Shown: positions 26,755 through 36,692, numbered from the stretch's first letter. The stretch is DNA of 64,000 nucleotides from Lachnospiraceae bacterium Marseille-Q4251 (GCA_018223435.1 JAGTTO010000001.1:3348001-3412000), one strand, 5' to 3'. The notes: generated by a model not told the origin, from the letters alone. Numbers and translations are program-made.

Positions 26755-27787
26755 ATGAAGCAAACAAGAGCACTGGCTTTCATAAGTGCGGTTGTTCTGC
26801 TGGCAGGTTCAGCTGCAGCCCCCGTGGCTGCAGCTGATTCTGTGGAAAGCTTAAAGACAGTAAGCACTTCTGACAATTTAGGGGGAGTGGCTCAGGTCAG
26901 TCCCCGTATCAACCGCTGGGTCACTTATAAGGGATATAAGTACTGGTTTAATTCCAAAGGCAAGATGGTGAAAGATGCGATCATCGGCATCAACGGAAAA
27001 ATTTACTGCTTTGATGCACGGGGCCGTCTCATGACCAGCCGCTTTATCCGCAAAGGCTCGATCGTCTATTTTGCTGACAGAAGAGGGCAGTTCCTCACCG
27101 GCTGGCAGAAGATCAATAAGAAGCAGTTTTATTTCAGTAAGCGGGGCCGGGCCCTGCCGGGAATCCAGACCATCGGAAAAAAACAGTACTATTTCTCCTA
27201 CCGCGGAGAGATGCTGACCGGCTGGCAGATCATCGACGGAAAGAAATACTATTTCAGTCCGAAAACCGGTGAGATGATCAAAAACCGTACCATCAACGGG
27301 ACAACGATCAGCGCCAACGGAGAGGCACCTCTGAGCAGATCCGAGCTTCTGGAGCTCAAATGCCAGGAGATCTTAAGCCAGATCACCAACGACTCCATGA
27401 GCCGTTCTGATAAGATCCAGGCCTGCTATAATTATATGGTAAGCCACAGCAATTTCAGCTACATGACCTGGAGAAACTACAGCTACTACGACGGCTGGGA
27501 TGTGGACTACGCTTATGAGATGCTGACGACCCGTATGGGAAACTGTTACAACTTCGCAGCAGCCTTCGCACATCTGACCAACGCCGCAGGCTGCGGTGTC
27601 AACTTTGGTCCGCGGCCGTATCCACGGCAGCCGTGACGGGGCCGCAGACGGCTTCACCCGCCATTGCTGGACCATTGTGGACGGTGCTTATTACGATACC
27701 GAGCTGGCCTTCGCCGGTTCCGCTTATGTTTGCGGAAGCGGCGGCTACCCCTTAAGCTGCCAGGTTACTGGCTATGATACGCTTTAA
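26755..27787 (+). pseudogene. Third wall-binding transglutaminase, frameshifted
   Basis: A paralog of the two genes above: signal peptide, five to six YYF/GW repeats, then the transglutaminase core with Cys about 264 (GNCYNFAAAF). The first frame ends at 27636 in an unrelated GPRPYPRQP tail. The next frame (27596-27787) supplies the expected continuation VRGRIHGSRDGAADGFTRHCWTIVDGAYYDTELAF with the catalytic His and Asp. One extra base around 27588-27608 would explain it. As written the product lacks His and Asp and should be inactive. A sequencing error or slippage cannot be excluded. Confidence 0.75.
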
Positions 27788-27790
27788 ATA

Positions 27791-27839
27791 GAAAAGGATC
27801 GGAAACCTTGACAAAATTACAAGATTTCCGGTCCTTTTT
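27791..27839. terminator. Bidirectional terminator at the end of the envelope locus
   Basis: AAAAGGATCGGAAA pairs with TTTCCGGTCCTTTT (one G-U). The T-run overlaps the stop codon of the converging regulator. Confidence 0.88.
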
Positions 27840-29283
27840 AATGTTCCTGTGAAAACTTCTGAATCTCATCCTCCAGAAACGCTGCCTGTTCTTCATTGCT
27901 ATATACCCAGTCGCTGGAGGCCAGGGACTCCAGAAAGAAATAGATCCATTTGGAGAGGTTGGGCTCTTTAATGCGGTAGGTTTCAAAGACATCGTCGTTG
28001 TTATAGTAACCCACGAAGTTGGCGCTCTTGGAGAGGGCATCGATCATGGCATTGGGATGAATGGGGAAAGCGTTGTCCAAAATCAGATGATATTCCAGAT
28101 TCCTGGTGGGATGGGTGCAGCGGTTCAAGAGACGCCGGAGCACCAGCAGCCGTTCCTGGGGATTCAGAGGCGTGTAGAGATCCTGTGGAAGGTATTCGAG
28201 CTTTCCGTCGGCGAGAAACTGGCGGACGGAATCCTTCGTGTAATAGAAAACACGCTTCTGCTCCAGAAGATATTCGGAGCGTCTGAGAAAATCAGCCAGA
28301 AGCTGCTCTGTCTCCTCATCCCGTACTGCCAGATGGGCAAAGAGCATATCCTTGCTCAGGAAGGAAAGGGAACAGAAGGAATTTTCAAGGGAATAGTAAG
28401 TATAATTTTTCACTGTGGCTTCTGCATCCATAAAAGCGTTCTGCAGACCCATAAGCCCGGAAATGGAAGTCATAAGAGTCTGACCGGAGTTGTAGAGATC
28501 CTGAAAACGCGCCTCGAAGAAAGCGATTTCATCCGGACTGGTCAGCACCAGACCATGATCCTCGCCGGTCATGGCGATGGCAATCTTGTGGCCGAAAATG
28601 AGCAGCGTATCGAAAATCGTAATCCTGCGGTCATAACTGTCATTGTAAGTATAGATATATTTCGGATGATAACCAAAACCATAGAAAAAGTATCGGAGAA
28701 TGGGCTTTAAGGTCTCCAGATTGTGGGATTCGCTTTCCGGGTAGGTATGGCTGTCGAGACGGAAGAGATGCCTCACCTGCACGTCGGAATTGTGGAGGAT
28801 CGGCGGAATGGTTTCTTTTAAGAAAGAATGCTGCTCGCCTCCCAGCATCAGCACAGAGCCTTTTTCCTTCTGAGCCGCCTGCTCCAGGAGAAGTTTCCTT
28901 AAACAGGCATTGATCTCCAGCTCGCCGGAGAGACGGGCAGAAGAGGAAAAATCATGGGTTTCTGAAGAAACCGGCGGAAACTCCCGGAGATCCCTGGGGC
29001 CGATGGAAGCGATGATGTCGCGGATGGAATGGAGACAACGGAAAGTTTCTTTTCCGATGGTTTCGATCTGGAACTCCTGAAGCAGCCGGGCTTCTTCGGC
29101 CTTGGGGCACTGGAGAGCGTAGATCAGGGACAGAACGTTGGGGGTATATTTTTTCGTAAAACGTACTCCCTTGCGGAGCTTGTAAAGATAGCTGATCGGA
29201 ATGCCGCTGGCTTCCTGCAGTTCGAGCATGGAGAGATTGGAACGGGCAATAGCATGATCCAGAAGATCGGAAAAATCGGACAA
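27838..29283 (-). CDS. XRE-type helix-turn-helix regulator with large C-terminal domain
   Basis: 481 residues. Residues about 1-65 are an XRE-like helix-turn-helix (LLDHAIARSNLSMLELQEASGIPISYLYKLRKGVRF). The remaining 400 residues are a mixed, uncharacterised region without transmembrane segments, probably ligand- or protein-binding. Start is TTG 29283, because AAAGGAGG lies 8 bases upstream of it and inside the longer open frame that begins at 29319. It faces the nitrite/sulfite reductase gene across a 433-base spacer and could control it, but nothing in the sequence proves this. Confidence 0.7.
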   Translation of the reverse strand: MSDFSDLLDHAIARSNLSMLELQEASGIPISYLYKLRKGVRFTKKYTPNVLSLIYALQCPKAEEARLLQEFQIETIGKETFRCLHSIRDIIASIGPRDLREFPPVSSETHDFSSSARLSGELEINACLRKLLLEQAAQKEKGSVLMLGGEQHSFLKETIPPILHNSDVQVRHLFRLDSHTYPESESHNLETLKPILRYFFYGFGYHPKYIYTYNDSYDRRITIFDTLLIFGHKIAIAMTGEDHGLVLTSPDEIAFFEARFQDLYNSGQTLMTSISGLMGLQNAFMDAEATVKNYTYYSLENSFCSLSFLSKDMLFAHLAVRDEETEQLLADFLRRSEYLLEQKRVFYYTKDSVRQFLADGKLEYLPQDLYTPLNPQERLLVLRRLLNRCTHPTRNLEYHLILDNAFPIHPNAMIDALSKSANFVGYYNNDDVFETYRIKEPNLSKWIYFFLESLASSDWVYSNEEQAAFLEDEIQKFSQEH

Positions 29284-29481
29284 TGGAAGGTCCTCCTTTG
29301 CAAAAAATGTAAAGTGCAAATATAACTATGAAAGTAGTGAACAGTTACGCAAATATAAAATATTGTATGACCGGGAAAAGAGAATGTCAAGTGATACAGA
29401 GTCAAAGTGAAAAAATGTCTAAATTTATGTCTAAACATACCAAAGCGGAAAAAATAGTGTAAAATAATTCTGGTGTCAACT

Positions 29482-29637
29482 GCATGTCTCTGTCCGTTTT
29501 CATCCGGCACCCCTCCTTCCCAACCCGTCGGGTGGAATATGGAAGCTGATCCTGGGACAGGGGCATGCCTTTCCTTTAAAATACGAAAATTCGCCGGGGA
29601 GCAGAAGGCTTTTTCATTGTTCCCTGGCTTCTTTTAT
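29482..29637 (+). ncRNA. Candidate structured RNA / riboswitch-like element
   Basis: GCATGTCTCTGTCC (29482-29495) pairs over 14 positions, three of them G-U, with GGACAGGGGCATGC (29555-29568). The enclosed 59 bases hold ACCC/GGGT and CTTCC/GGAAG stems. A second hairpin, GCCGGGGAGCA with TGTTCCCTGGC, is followed by TTCTTTT and looks like a terminator. I do not recognise a known riboswitch class. Confidence 0.45.
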
Positions 29638-29645
29638 GTTATACT
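29617..29645 (+). promoter_or_regulatory. Promoter of the nitrite/sulfite reductase gene
   Basis: TTGTTC, 17-base spacer, TATACT, overlapping the 3' arm of the terminator-like hairpin. The short leader then forms a GGATTGT/ACAATCC hairpin near 29658-29690. Confidence 0.5.
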
Positions 29646-29716
29646 TAATTTCAGGAAGGATTGTGAGAGTGCGAAGCACGGAACAATCCGTGTAATTAAA
29701 GGAAAGGAAGTACCTC

Positions 29717-31279
29717 ATGAAACCGATAGATCCACAGGAGTGGAAGCAGGACCTTCCTGCTTTCCGGGAAAAAACAGCGGCCTTTTACAAAGGCGAACTG
29801 AAGAAAAATGATTACAAGGGCTTCTCCGGTCTTTATGGAAGCTATGCCCAGAAGGATGGAAAAGCCAGTATGCTTCGTCTCCGTATGACGGCGGGAGCCG
29901 TTTCCAGAGAAAAAGTATGTTTTATCGCAAAAATGATCCGGGAATACCAGGTGAAAAGGATGCATTTTACCACCTGTCAGTCCATCCAGCTTCATGATCT
30001 GAATGAGACGGCTGTCTGTGAGATTATGGAGAAAGCCCTGGATGCGGGGATCGTCACCATGGGCGGAGGCGGAGATTTCCCCCGGAATATTATGTGCTCC
30101 CCGCTGGCCGGCGTGGAGAAAGGCGAATATTTCAACGTTCAGCCTTATGCCAAAGCCGCAGGCGATTATCTGATGCATTTTATCAAGGCGGAGAAGATGC
30201 CGAGAAAGCTGAAAGTCGGCTTTTCCAGCTCACCGGCGAACCTCACCCATGCTACCTACCGTGATCTGGGCTTTGCGGCCAGGGAAGACGGAAAATTTGA
30301 TGTCTACAGCGCCGGCGGCCTGGGAAACAATCCCCGGTTTGGTGTGAAAGTGGCGGAGGCCGTGGAGCCGGATGATATCCTCTTTTATATCAGGGCTATG
30401 TGGCTGACCTTCCGCACCTACGGAAACTACGAGAACCGCGGCAAGGCGAGAACCCGCTATATGCAGGAGTCTTTAGGCAGTCCGGAGAAATATAAGGAAG
30501 CTTTTCAGGAAAAATTAAAAGAGGTCTGTGCCTCCGGCGAAGACCTGAAGCTGAAAGATCTTAAAGAAGCTTCCACGGAAAACAGCAGGAAAACAGGCGA
30601 TGAAACCGTTTTCACCGGCAGCAACGCCATTGAGCAGAAACAGGAAGGTCTCTATGCCCTGGCCTGGCATCCGATCGGCGGTATGCCGGACCCGGCAGTC
30701 TTCTGTGAGCTCGCAGACGCCATGGAAGAGATCGAGGGAGTGGAGCTTCGGCTGGCACCCTATGAGACAGCCTACATCATCAATCTGACCGGAGCGGAGG
30801 CAGAGCGTCTCAACACGATCATTCAGAAAGATATGGCTCAGAGTCTTTTTGAAACCTCTGTCAGCTGCATCGGCGCTTCCGTCTGCCAGGTGGGACTTCG
30901 GGATTCCCAGGGACTTCTGCGGGCCTGTGTGGAGCGGGTAAAGGAAGCGGGTCTTGCCGACGGAACCCTGCCCCAGATCCATATCTCCGGCTGTCCTTCC
31001 TCCTGTGGCACCCACCAGACAGGCGCTCTGGGCTTCCGCGGTGCTTCCGTAAAGGTGGATGGAAAACTGGAATCCGGCTTTGTCCTCTATATCAACGGCT
31101 GTGAGCGCCAGGGAGAGGAGACCATGGGCCACGAGGCCGGAACCATGGCTGAGGCCGATATTCCGGAATTTCTTGTGGCTTTAGGCAAAGCTGTTGCTGA
31201 GAGCGGAGAGGATTTCAATACCTGGAATGAGAAACATCCGGGCGGCATCGAAGCTGTGGCAGCACTTTATCTCAGATAA
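29717..31279 (+). CDS. Siroheme/4Fe-4S nitrite or sulfite reductase
   Basis: 520 residues of the nitrite/sulfite reductase family, which reduce nitrite or sulfite by six electrons. Two half-domain repeats are visible. The cluster/siroheme ligands are CX5C (CIGASVC) and CX3C (CPSSC) about 40 residues apart, near residues 384-430. It is shorter than the assimilatory plant/cyanobacterial enzymes. No flavoprotein or siroheme gene adjoins, so electrons presumably come from ferredoxin. Which of the two substrates is used cannot be told. It has its own promoter and terminator. Confidence 0.88.
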   Translation: MKPIDPQEWKQDLPAFREKTAAFYKGELKKNDYKGFSGLYGSYAQKDGKASMLRLRMTAGAVSREKVCFIAKMIREYQVKRMHFTTCQSIQLHDLNETAVCEIMEKALDAGIVTMGGGGDFPRNIMCSPLAGVEKGEYFNVQPYAKAAGDYLMHFIKAEKMPRKLKVGFSSSPANLTHATYRDLGFAAREDGKFDVYSAGGLGNNPRFGVKVAEAVEPDDILFYIRAMWLTFRTYGNYENRGKARTRYMQESLGSPEKYKEAFQEKLKEVCASGEDLKLKDLKEASTENSRKTGDETVFTGSNAIEQKQEGLYALAWHPIGGMPDPAVFCELADAMEEIEGVELRLAPYETAYIINLTGAEAERLNTIIQKDMAQSLFETSVSCIGASVCQVGLRDSQGLLRACVERVKEAGLADGTLPQIHISGCPSSCGTHQTGALGFRGASVKVDGKLESGFVLYINGCERQGEETMGHEAGTMAEADIPEFLVALGKAVAESGEDFNTWNEKHPGGIEAVAALYLR

Positions 31280-31303
31280 GAACCTATTATAAGGAAGAAA
31301 CTG

Positions 31304-31345
31304 TGCCGATCCGGTGGAAAAAGCTCCGCCGGACCGGCATTTTTC
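31304..31345 (+). terminator. Terminator of the reductase gene
   Basis: TGCCGATCCGGTGGA pairs with TCCGCCGGACCGGCA, followed by T5. Confidence 0.9.
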
Positions 31346-31405
31346 CTGGAAAAATGCCCTGAAAAAGAAAATTAGAAAAAAATTAAAAAAATTTGAAAAA
31401 ACCTC

Positions 31406-31434
31406 TTGCATTTTGGAACCGTTTCCATTATAAT
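31406..31434 (+). promoter_or_regulatory. Main promoter of the S10-spc superoperon
   Basis: TTGCAT, 17-base spacer, TATAAT in an A-rich stretch. No other promoter as strong was seen before the one at 42870. Confidence 0.85.
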
Positions 31435-31440
31435 ACAAAC

Positions 31441-31707
31441 TGTTGTGACCTTGATAGCGTTGAAACGTGAGGTTGCTGCGGGTATCCGCAGGTTTTCCGT
31501 GGAGCGAATGTCAAGTTTAAAAACTGGCGACAAGTCACTGTACTAAAACTGACCATCACAGAAAAGGAACATAATTGTGTTCGGGAGCCTGAAACACACC
31601 AGGCCTTGATGGAAAACAACCCGGAATGTTCGTGAAACACCCGGGAGCGTGTACAGTCACCGCTTGTCGTACTCATTAAAAGTGCGAATAAGGAGGCGAC
31701 TTTTTTT
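31441..31707 (+). ncRNA. Long structured leader of the S10 operon (candidate r-protein leader)
   Basis: 267 bases between promoter and rpsJ without an ORF. Hairpins include CTGCGG-GTAT-CCGCAG (31476-31491), a CTTGA/TCAAG long-range pair, a GTGTT/AACAC stem and CCCGG/CCGGG. A leader of this length before rpsJ fits autoregulation by a ribosomal protein of the operon; an S10-Clostridia leader class has been proposed in the literature, but I could not align to it. Confidence 0.6.
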
Positions 31708-32028
31708 ATGGCAAGTCAGGTAATGAGAATCACTCTCAAAGCGTATGATCATCAGTTAATCGATGCATCTGCTAAAAAAATCATTGAAACTGTAAAGAAA
31801 AATGGAGCACAGGTGAGCGGACCGGTTCCCCTTCCCACTAAGAAAGAGGTAGTAACCATTCTTCGTGCCGTTCATAAGTACAAAGATTCCAGAGAACAGT
31901 TTGAGCAGAGAACTCACAAGAGACTGATCGATATCACCGCTCCGACCCAGAAGACAGTAGATGCACTGTCCAGACTGGAAATGCCCGCTGGTGTCTATGT
32001 TGACATCAAGATGAAAGCAAAAGGCTGA
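31708..32028 (+). CDS. rpsJ: 30S ribosomal protein S10
   Basis: 106 residues, normal length. Sits in the 30S head and, with NusB, takes part in transcription antitermination. The stretch [29 protein letters not shown] is the S10 signature. AGGAGG at 31691 is separated from ATG by 11 bases that include a T7 run, an unusually long gap. First gene of the superoperon. Confidence 0.98.
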   Translation: MASQVMRITLKAYDHQLIDASAKKIIETVKKNGAQVSGPVPLPTKKEVVTILRAVHKYKDSREQFEQRTHKRLIDITAPTQKTVDALSRLEMPAGVYVDIKMKAKG

Positions 32029-32166
32029 TAAGCCAACACAATTCTTTAATTAGAGCGAATCCTAAAAGGTTGATATAGAAGTAACGTCAAGTTCCACTTA
32101 TATTGACTGTTTGACTAGGATGATCACAAACTGTGATCCGCTGTAGAAAAACAGGAGGTAAAAAGA
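32029..32166 (+). promoter_or_regulatory. Structured spacer between rpsJ and rplC
   Basis: 138 bases, much longer than most spacers in the operon. GATCACA-AAC-TGTGATC (32122-32138) is a perfect hairpin just before the rplC RBS AGGAGG, where it could affect initiation. No T-run and no convincing promoter. Confidence 0.4.
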
Positions 32167-32802
32167 ATGAAGAAAGCGATCTTAGCTACAAAAGTCGGAA
32201 TGACTCAGATCTTCAACGAAGACGGAGTATTAACCCCGGTAACCGTACTTCAGGCTGGTCCCTGTGTAGTAACTCAGGTGAAGACCGAAGACAACGACGG
32301 TTACAAAGCAGTACAGGTAGGTTTTGTTGACAAGAGAGAGAAACTCATCAACAAACCGATGAAAGGCCACTTTGACAAGGCTGGCGTGTCTTACAAGAGA
32401 TATGTAAGAGAGTTCAAATTTGAAAACGCAGAGGAGTACGCAGTTGCTCAGGAGATCAAAGCAGACATCTTCACCGCTGGTGACAAGATCGACGCTACTG
32501 CAATCTCCAAAGGTAAAGGCTTCCAGGGCGCAATCAAGAAAAACGGACAGCACAGAGGTCCGATGGCTCATGGTTCCAAATTCCATCGTCATCAGGGTTC
32601 CAACGGCGCTTGCTCCGATCCGTCCAAAGTTTTCAAAGGAAAAGGAATGCCGGGTCACATGGGTCACAAACAGATCACTGTTCAGAACCTGGAGATCGTA
32701 AAAGTTGACGTAGAAAACAATCTTCTCTTAGTGAAAGGTGCCGTACCGGGACCGAAGAAAGCATTAGTAACTGTTAAAGAGACCGTTAAGTCCGGTAAAT
32801 AA
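32167..32802 (+). CDS. rplC: 50S ribosomal protein L3
   Basis: 211 residues. An early assembly protein whose loop reaches the peptidyl-transferase centre. [16 protein letters not shown] opens the protein and [15 protein letters not shown] is the loop that approaches the active site. ACAGGAGGT precedes ATG. It is followed 30 bases later by rplD. Confidence 0.98.
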   Translation: MKKAILATKVGMTQIFNEDGVLTPVTVLQAGPCVVTQVKTEDNDGYKAVQVGFVDKREKLINKPMKGHFDKAGVSYKRYVREFKFENAEEYAVAQEIKADIFTAGDKIDATAISKGKGFQGAIKKNGQHRGPMAHGSKFHRHQGSNGACSDPSKVFKGKGMPGHMGHKQITVQNLEIVKVDVENNLLLVKGAVPGPKKALVTVKETVKSGK

Positions 32803-32832
32803 GGCACTTTTTAGGAAAGGAGGAACAACAGA

Positions 32833-33453
32833 ATGGCAAACGTAACCGTTTACAATATGGAAGGTAAAGAAGTTGGTACCATCGAACTGAACGATGCTGT
32901 ATTTGGTGTAGAGATCAACGAGCACCTCGTACACATGGCAGTTGTAAACCAGCTTGCAAATAATCGTCAGGGTACACAGAAGGCCAAAACCCGTTCTGAA
33001 GTATCTGGCGGCGGAAGAAAGCCCTGGAGACAGAAAGGAACCGGTCATGCAAGACAGGGTTCAACAAGAGCTCCGCAGTGGACAGGCGGCGGAATGGTAT
33101 TCGCACCGGTTCCGAGAGACTATTCTTTTAAAATGAACAAAAAAGAAAAGAGAGCAGCTCTGAAGTCCGCTCTGACCAGCCGTGTACAGGCTAACAAGCT
33201 CATCGTACTGGATCAGCTGACCATGGATGCTCCGAAAACAAAGGCTATGCAGAACGTACTGAACAGCCTGAACGTGAACAAAGCTCTGGTAGTTACCAAA
33301 GAGAACGATGCAAACGTGGTTCTTTCCGCAAGAAATATCCCGGATGTAAAGACCGCTCTGGTAAACACCATTAACGTATACGATGTAATGAAATACAATA
33401 CCGTAGTCCTGACCAAGGACGCTGTAGCAGCAATCGAGGAGGTGTACGCATAA
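32833..33453 (+). CDS. rplD: 50S ribosomal protein L4
   Basis: 206 residues. Lines the exit tunnel; in several bacteria L4 also represses its own operon. The tunnel loop [25 protein letters not shown] is intact (residues about 58-82), the place where macrolide-resistance changes occur. AAAGGAGG upstream. Its last base overlaps the rplW start (TAATG). Confidence 0.98.
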   Translation: MANVTVYNMEGKEVGTIELNDAVFGVEINEHLVHMAVVNQLANNRQGTQKAKTRSEVSGGGRKPWRQKGTGHARQGSTRAPQWTGGGMVFAPVPRDYSFKMNKKEKRAALKSALTSRVQANKLIVLDQLTMDAPKTKAMQNVLNSLNVNKALVVTKENDANVVLSARNIPDVKTALVNTINVYDVMKYNTVVLTKDAVAAIEEVYA

Positions 33454-33752
33454 TGGCAGACGTAAAGTACTATGATGTCATCCTGAAACCGGTTGTTACC
33501 GAGAAAAGCATGAACGCTATGGCTGAGAAAAAATACACTTTCCTGGTTCATACCGATGCTACTAAGAATCAGATCAAGGAAGCCGTTGAAAAAATGTTCG
33601 AGGGAACAAAAGTTAAAAACGTAAATACCATGAACCAGGACGGAAAGAACCGTCGCCGTGGAATGGTAGTTGGCAAGACTTCCAAGACCAAGAAAGCAAT
33701 CGTTACCCTTACTGCTGACAGCAAGGATATCGAGATCTTCGAAGGACTTTAA
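33453..33752 (+). CDS. rplW: 50S ribosomal protein L23
   Basis: 99 residues. Sits at the tunnel exit and docks trigger factor and SRP. Recognised by [25 protein letters not shown] and the C-terminal [21 protein letters not shown]. Start overlaps the rplD stop by one base, so translation is probably coupled. Confidence 0.97.
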   Translation: MADVKYYDVILKPVVTEKSMNAMAEKKYTFLVHTDATKNQIKEAVEKMFEGTKVKNVNTMNQDGKNRRRGMVVGKTSKTKKAIVTLTADSKDIEIFEGL

Positions 33753-33817
33753 TCTTTGTCCTTAATCTATATGCTGCTTCGATAGCATGATGATAAACAT
33801 CGAAAGGAGAAACAACA

Positions 33818-34660
33818 ATGGGAATTAAAGTATATAATCCATATACCCCTTCCAGAAGACATATGACCGGTTCCGATTTCTCTGAAATCACAAAGACTAC
33901 ACCGGAGAAAAGCCTGCTTGTATCTCTCCAGAAAAACGCTGGACGTAACAATCAGGGTAAAATCACTGTAAGACACCAGGGCGGTGGAAGCAGAAAGAAA
34001 TACAGAATCATTGACTTCAAGAGAAGAAAAGATGGAATCCCCGCAACTGTAGTTGGAATCGAGTACGATCCGAACAGAACAGCAAACATCGCACTGATCT
34101 GCTACGCAGATGGTGAGAAAGCATATATCCTTGCTCCCGAGGGACTGAAGGTTGGCATGAAGGTTATGAATGGACCGGAAGCCGAGGTTAGAGTCGGTAA
34201 CTGCCTGCCCCTTTCCGAGATTGCAGTAGGTACCATGGTTCACAACGTTGAGCTTTATCCGGGCAAAGGCGGACAGCTTGTTCGTTCTGCTGGAAACGGC
34301 GCACAGCTGATGGCTAAAGAAGGTAAATACGCAACTCTTCGTCTTCCCTCTGGTGAGATGAGAATGGTTCCGATTATTTGTAGAGCAACCGTGGGTGTGG
34401 TTGGCAACGCTGAGCACAATCTGATCAACATCGGTAAAGCTGGTAGAAAACGTCACATGGGTATCAGACCGACTGTCCGTGGTTCCGTAATGAACCCGAA
34501 CGACCATCCGCATGGTGGTGGAGAAGGAAAGACTGGTATCGGACGTCCGGGTCCCTGCACACCGTGGGGCAAACCTGCTCTTGGCCTGAAGACCAGAAAG
34601 AAAAACAAGAAATCTAATAAGATGATTGTAAGAAGACGCGACGGCAAGGCAATCAACTAA
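33818..34660 (+). CDS. rplB: 50S ribosomal protein L2
   Basis: 280 residues. Largest rRNA-binding protein of the 50S core, required for subunit joining. The C-terminal signature [30 protein letters not shown] is present. Gene begins 65 bases after rplW, behind CGAAAGGAGA. Confidence 0.98.
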   Translation: MGIKVYNPYTPSRRHMTGSDFSEITKTTPEKSLLVSLQKNAGRNNQGKITVRHQGGGSRKKYRIIDFKRRKDGIPATVVGIEYDPNRTANIALICYADGEKAYILAPEGLKVGMKVMNGPEAEVRVGNCLPLSEIAVGTMVHNVELYPGKGGQLVRSAGNGAQLMAKEGKYATLRLPSGEMRMVPIICRATVGVVGNAEHNLINIGKAGRKRHMGIRPTVRGSVMNPNDHPHGGGEGKTGIGRPGPCTPWGKPALGLKTRKKNKKSNKMIVRRRDGKAIN

Positions 34661-34694
34661 TTAACAAGGATAGTAAACAAGGAGGTTAACACTC

Positions 34695-34979
34695 ATGGCT
34701 CGTTCACTGAAAAAAGGACCATTTGCCGATGAAAGCTTACTGAAAAAAGTAGATGCTATGAACGCTGCAGGTAACAAACAGGTTATCAAAACCTGGTCCC
34801 GCCGTTCCACTATTTTCCCGCAGATGGTTGGACATACAATCGCAGTTCACGACGGCAGAAAACATGTGCCCGTTTATGTAACCGAGGATATGGTTGGACA
34901 TAAACTGGGTGAGTTCGTTGCTACCAGAACCTACAGAGGTCACGGTAAAGACGAGAAGAAGTCCGGCGTTCGTAAATAA
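34695..34979 (+). CDS. rpsS: 30S ribosomal protein S19
   Basis: 94 residues. Forms a head complex with S13 and contacts t[22 protein letters not shown] and the [26 protein letters not shown] core are diagnostic. AAGGAGG precedes ATG. Confidence 0.98.
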   Translation: MARSLKKGPFADESLLKKVDAMNAAGNKQVIKTWSRRSTIFPQMVGHTIAVHDGRKHVPVYVTEDMVGHKLGEFVATRTYRGHGKDEKKSGVRK

Positions 34980-35007
34980 TTCGTACTTTTGAAAGGAGGT
35001 TACATCA

Positions 35008-35394
35008 ATGGCAAAGGGACATAGAAGTCAGATTAAACGTGAAAGAAATGCAAAGAAGGATACCAGACCGTCAGCTACTTTATCTTACGCTCGCGTATCT
35101 GTTCAGAAAGCATGCTTCGTATTAGATGCCATCAGAGGTAAGGACGTGAAGACTGCTCTTGGTATTGTTATGTACAATCCGAGATATGCTTCCACCTTAG
35201 TTGAAAAATTACTGAAATCAGCAATCGCAAACGCTGAAAACAATAATGGAATGAATGTTGATAATCTTTATGTAGAGGAGTGCTACGCAAACCAGGGACC
35301 GACCATGAAGAGAATCAGACCGAGAGCACAGGGTAGAGCTTACAGAATCGAAAAGAGAATGAGCCACATCACCGTTGTGCTGAATGAGAGATAA
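35008..35394 (+). CDS. rplV: 50S ribosomal protein L22
   Basis: 128 residues, with the extended beta-hairpin RIRPRAQGRAYRIEKRMSHITVVL that lines the exit tunnel together with L4. GAAAGGAGG precedes ATG; rpsC follows after 14 bases. Confidence 0.98.
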   Translation: MAKGHRSQIKRERNAKKDTRPSATLSYARVSVQKACFVLDAIRGKDVKTALGIVMYNPRYASTLVEKLLKSAIANAENNNGMNVDNLYVEECYANQGPTMKRIRPRAQGRAYRIEKRMSHITVVLNER

Positions 35395-35408
35395 TTAGGA
35401 GGTAAAGC

Positions 35409-36065
35409 ATGGGACAGAAAGTTAATCCGCACGGCCTGAGAGTCGGCGTTATTAAGGACTGGGATTCTAAATGGTATGCAGAAGCTGACTTCGCTGACAA
35501 TCTTGTTGAGGATTACAACATCAGAACATACCTGAAGAAGAGATTATATAGTGCCGGAGTTTCCCGTATCGAGATTGAAAGAGCTTCCGACAGAGTAAAG
35601 GTTATCATCTACACCGCAAAACCGGGCGTTGTAATCGGTAAAGGCGGCGCAGAAATCGAAAAAGTAAAAGCAGAAGTTCAGAAACTGACTTCCAAGAAAA
35701 TTGTAGTAGACATCAAGGAAGTGAAGAGACCGGATCGTGATGCTCAGCTTGTAGCAGAGAACATCGCACTCCAGCTGGAAAACCGTGTTTCCTTCCGTCG
35801 TGCTATGAAATCCTGCATGGGTCGTTCCATGAAATCTGGCATCAAAGGTATCAAGACCGCTGTTGCCGGACGTGTGGGCGGTGCAGATATTGCGCGTACC
35901 GAGTTCTACAGCGAGGGAACCATTCCCCTGCAGACATTAAGAGCAGATATTGACTATGGCTTCGCCGAGGCTGACACCACATACGGAAAACTTGGTGTTA
36001 AAGTTTGGATCTACAAAGGCGAGGTTCTTCCGACAAAAGCACATAAGGAAGGGAGCGATAAATAA
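35409..36065 (+). CDS. rpsC: 30S ribosomal protein S3
   Basis: 218 residues. Lines the mRNA entry channel and has helicase activity with S4/S5. The KH domain motif [14 protein letters not shown] is clear (about residues 73-86). Start follows TTAGGAGG. The stop shares one base with the rplP start. Confidence 0.98.
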   Translation: MGQKVNPHGLRVGVIKDWDSKWYAEADFADNLVEDYNIRTYLKKRLYSAGVSRIEIERASDRVKVIIYTAKPGVVIGKGGAEIEKVKAEVQKLTSKKIVVDIKEVKRPDRDAQLVAENIALQLENRVSFRRAMKSCMGRSMKSGIKGIKTAVAGRVGGADIARTEFYSEGTIPLQTLRADIDYGFAEADTTYGKLGVKVWIYKGEVLPTKAHKEGSDK

Positions 36066-36502
36066 TGTTAATGCCGAAGAGAGTAAAGCGCCGTAAACAG
36101 TTCCGTGGCTCCATGGCCGGAAAAGCGCTTAGAGGAAACACCATCTCCAATGGTGAATATGGTTTAGTTGCAACCGAACCCTGCTGGATTAAATCCAATC
36201 AGATCGAGGCAGCCCGTGTGGCTATGACCCGTTATATCAAACGTGGTGGTAAAGTTTGGATCAAAATTTTCCCGGATAAACCTGTAACCGCAAAACCCGC
36301 TGAGACTCGAATGGGTTCCGGTAAAGGTACTCTGGAGTACTGGGTAGCAGTAGTAAAACCCGGACGCGTACTGTTCGAGCTGGCTGGCGTACCCGAAGAT
36401 GTTGCTCGTGAGGCTCTGCGTCTTGCTATGCACAAGTTACCCTGCAAATGTAAAATCGTTTCTCGTGCAGACTTAGAAGGCGGTGATAACAGTGAAAATT
36501 AA
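36065..36502 (+). CDS. rplP: 50S ribosomal protein L16
   Basis: 145 residues. Organises the A-site region of the 50S subunit. Begins [15 protein letters not shown], the standard start, so ATG 36065 is used. [22 protein letters not shown] is the family core. Overlaps rpsC by one base and rpmC by 11 bases. Confidence 0.98.
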   Translation: MLMPKRVKRRKQFRGSMAGKALRGNTISNGEYGLVATEPCWIKSNQIEAARVAMTRYIKRGGKVWIKIFPDKPVTAKPAETRMGSGKGTLEYWVAVVKPGRVLFELAGVPEDVAREALRLAMHKLPCKCKIVSRADLEGGDNSEN

Positions 36503-36692
36503 TAAGTATGTAGAAGATTTAAAGGCAAAATCAGCTGCAGAATTAAATGAAGAATTAGTAGCTGCTAAAAAGGAACTCTTCAACCTGAGATTCCAGAATG
36601 CGACCAATCAGCTTGACAACACAAGCAGAATCAAAGAGGTTCGCAAGAATATCGCAAGAATTCAGACCATCATCACCGAGAAGGCTGAGTAA
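36492..36692 (+). CDS. rpmC: 50S ribosomal protein L29
   Basis: 66 residues. Two-helix protein at the tunnel exit. GTG 36492 gives the expected [14 protein letters not shown] start and stands 6 bases after AGAAGGCGGTG; GTG 36483 would add three residues and lies on the RBS. The gene begins inside the end of rplP. Confidence 0.95.
   Translation: MKINKYVEDLKAKSAAELNEELVAAKKELFNLRFQNATNQLDNTSRIKEVRKNIARIQTIITEKAE

Noticed and set aside
28057..28710. 217-codon plus-strand frame opposite the large XRE regulator
   Set aside because: Antisense shadow without RBS or recognisable product.
29482..29568. Small SRP RNA or a known riboswitch (SAM, cobalamin, Moco)
   Set aside because: The GGAA tetraloop of SRP RNA and the conserved boxes of these riboswitches are not present on either strand.
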